The position numbers and the translations under genes were made by a program. This document shows positions 5,520-6,063 of a DNA stretch of 6,063 bases, in pieces. The DNA lies in assembly GCA_903823545.1 (NCBI GenBank), contig CAIJTL010001474.1, positions 1-6,063 of the forward strand. Reading direction: 5' to 3'. Position 1 is the stretch's first letter. Each line of letters starts with the position of its first letter. The DNA comes from an uncultured Planctomycetaceae bacterium. GTDB lineage: Bacteria > Planctomycetota > Planctomycetia > Planctomycetales > Planctomycetaceae. The notes under the pieces are model-generated. The model was not told where the DNA came from. It saw only the letters and a program-made list of their open reading frames with translations, and made no database searches.

Positions 5520-6063
5520 ATGCGACATCTCGGCTCGTTCGCTGCTCTGATCTTGATCGTCTCGCTCACCGGCTGTGCCACGCAGGCTCAGTTTACGGCG
5601 ATGGTTCCATCCAACGTGCAGCTTGTGAATCATCACGCCAACACCGTTTCCACCACGGTTTCCGGCGGTGAAAAGACCAATCCGCTGTGGACCTCGGAAA
5701 TTTCCAGCGATAGTTACAAGCACGCCCTCGATCAGACGCTGCTCGATTCCAAGTTGTTCTCCAATGTCCGTGAGGGATCGTCCGGCGAATATCAGCTCAC
5801 GATTCGGCTCAACAAGGCGAAACAGCCAATGGTTGGCCTGGGAATGACCGTTCGGCTTTCGGCTGATTGGGTTCTGACTTACACCAACAACGGTGAGACG
5901 GTCTGGCAGGAAACGATCGAGAGTGAGTACACGGCGAAACTCACCGAACACCTGGTTGGCATCGAGCGGTTGCGGAAGGCGAACGAAGGAGCGGTTCGCG
6001 AGAATATCCGGATCGGTCTGCAACGCCTGTCGGCAGCGCCGTTTCAGAACAAGATTCGCCTAA
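5520..6063 (+). CDS. lipoprotein of unknown function, 3' end cut by the window
   Basis: The frame is open for 181 codons to the window edge; the final TAA bases are out of frame, so the gene continues. Residues 1-19 form a lipoprotein signal peptide: MRH, then a hydrophobic core, LGSFAALILIVSL, and the lipobox LTGC with Cys19 as the lipidated residue. The protein is therefore predicted to be membrane-anchored and face the periplasm. The mature part is soluble and looks mixed alpha/beta: a strand-rich segment SGEYQLTIRLNKAKQPM (about 88-104), SADWVLTYTNNGETVWQETI (about 114-133), then a helix ending ENIRIGLQRLSAAPF. The W-x-L-x-Y-x-x-x-G-x-x-VW-x-x-x-I pattern recalls uncharacterised bacterial lipoproteins, but I cannot name a family. 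A minus-strand open frame covering the same bases is its shadow. Downstream partners are not visible. Confidence 0.82.
   Translation, partial: MRHLGSFAALILIVSLTGCATQAQFTAMVPSNVQLVNHHANTVSTTVSGGEKTNPLWTSEISSDSYKHALDQTLLDSKLFSNVREGSSGEYQLTIRLNKAKQPMVGLGMTVRLSADWVLTYTNNGETVWQETIESEYTAKLTEHLVGIERLRKANEGAVRENIRIGLQRLSAAPFQNKIRL

Noticed and set aside
5397..6023. 208-codon minus-strand open frame
   Set aside because: It is the shadow of the lipoprotein gene, whose + frame has a strong Shine-Dalgarno, signal peptide and lipobox.

Overview
The window looks like chromosome from a planctomycete (Planctomycetota, Pirellulales- or Planctomycetales-like). This is inferred from mid-range GC, a sulfatase remnant with a cleavable signal peptide, a VapBC-like toxin-antitoxin pair of a type I associate with planctomycetes and cyanobacteria, and palindromic intergenic elements. 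No rRNA or taxonomic marker is present, so the assignment rests on gene style.

The left half (1-3431) is ordinary and dense, all on the + strand. A small coiled-coil antitoxin (74-343) abuts a PIN-domain VapC toxin (344-772). The toxin overlaps the GTG start of a MATE-family multidrug exporter (769-2265) by 4 bases, so the three probably form one coupled transcript. After a 203-base gap with no convincing signal comes a gene for a short DUF1338 / 2-oxoadipate dioxygenase-decarboxylase-like metalloenzyme (2469-3431), which keeps the His, Arg, His and Glu active-site pattern.

The middle (about 3432-5400) is accessory-like. A minus-strand sulfatase survives only as an N-terminal remnant with its catalytic motif destroyed (3463-3768). 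Next comes an intact minus-strand gene for a proteasome-like Ntn hydrolase (3860-4645), with Thr directly after the initiator Met and apparent counterparts of the whole Thr1/Asp17/Lys33/Ser129/Asp166/Ser169 proteasome set. A 100-base MITE-like element (4667-4766) lies 9 bases upstream of its Shine-Dalgarno. The element has 7-base perfect terminal inverted repeats, a GGAA direct repeat on both sides and three internal hairpins. Beyond it are non-coding sequence with a second hairpin cluster (4987-5051) and an antitoxin-like pseudogene (5078-5389) interrupted by two in-frame stops. The picture is a decay and insertion hotspot that holds one intact, unusual gene.

The right end (5520-6063) is the start of a + strand lipoprotein gene of unknown function that runs off the window. 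The main candidate for something under-described is the stand-alone proteasome-like Ntn hydrolase and its structured upstream element.
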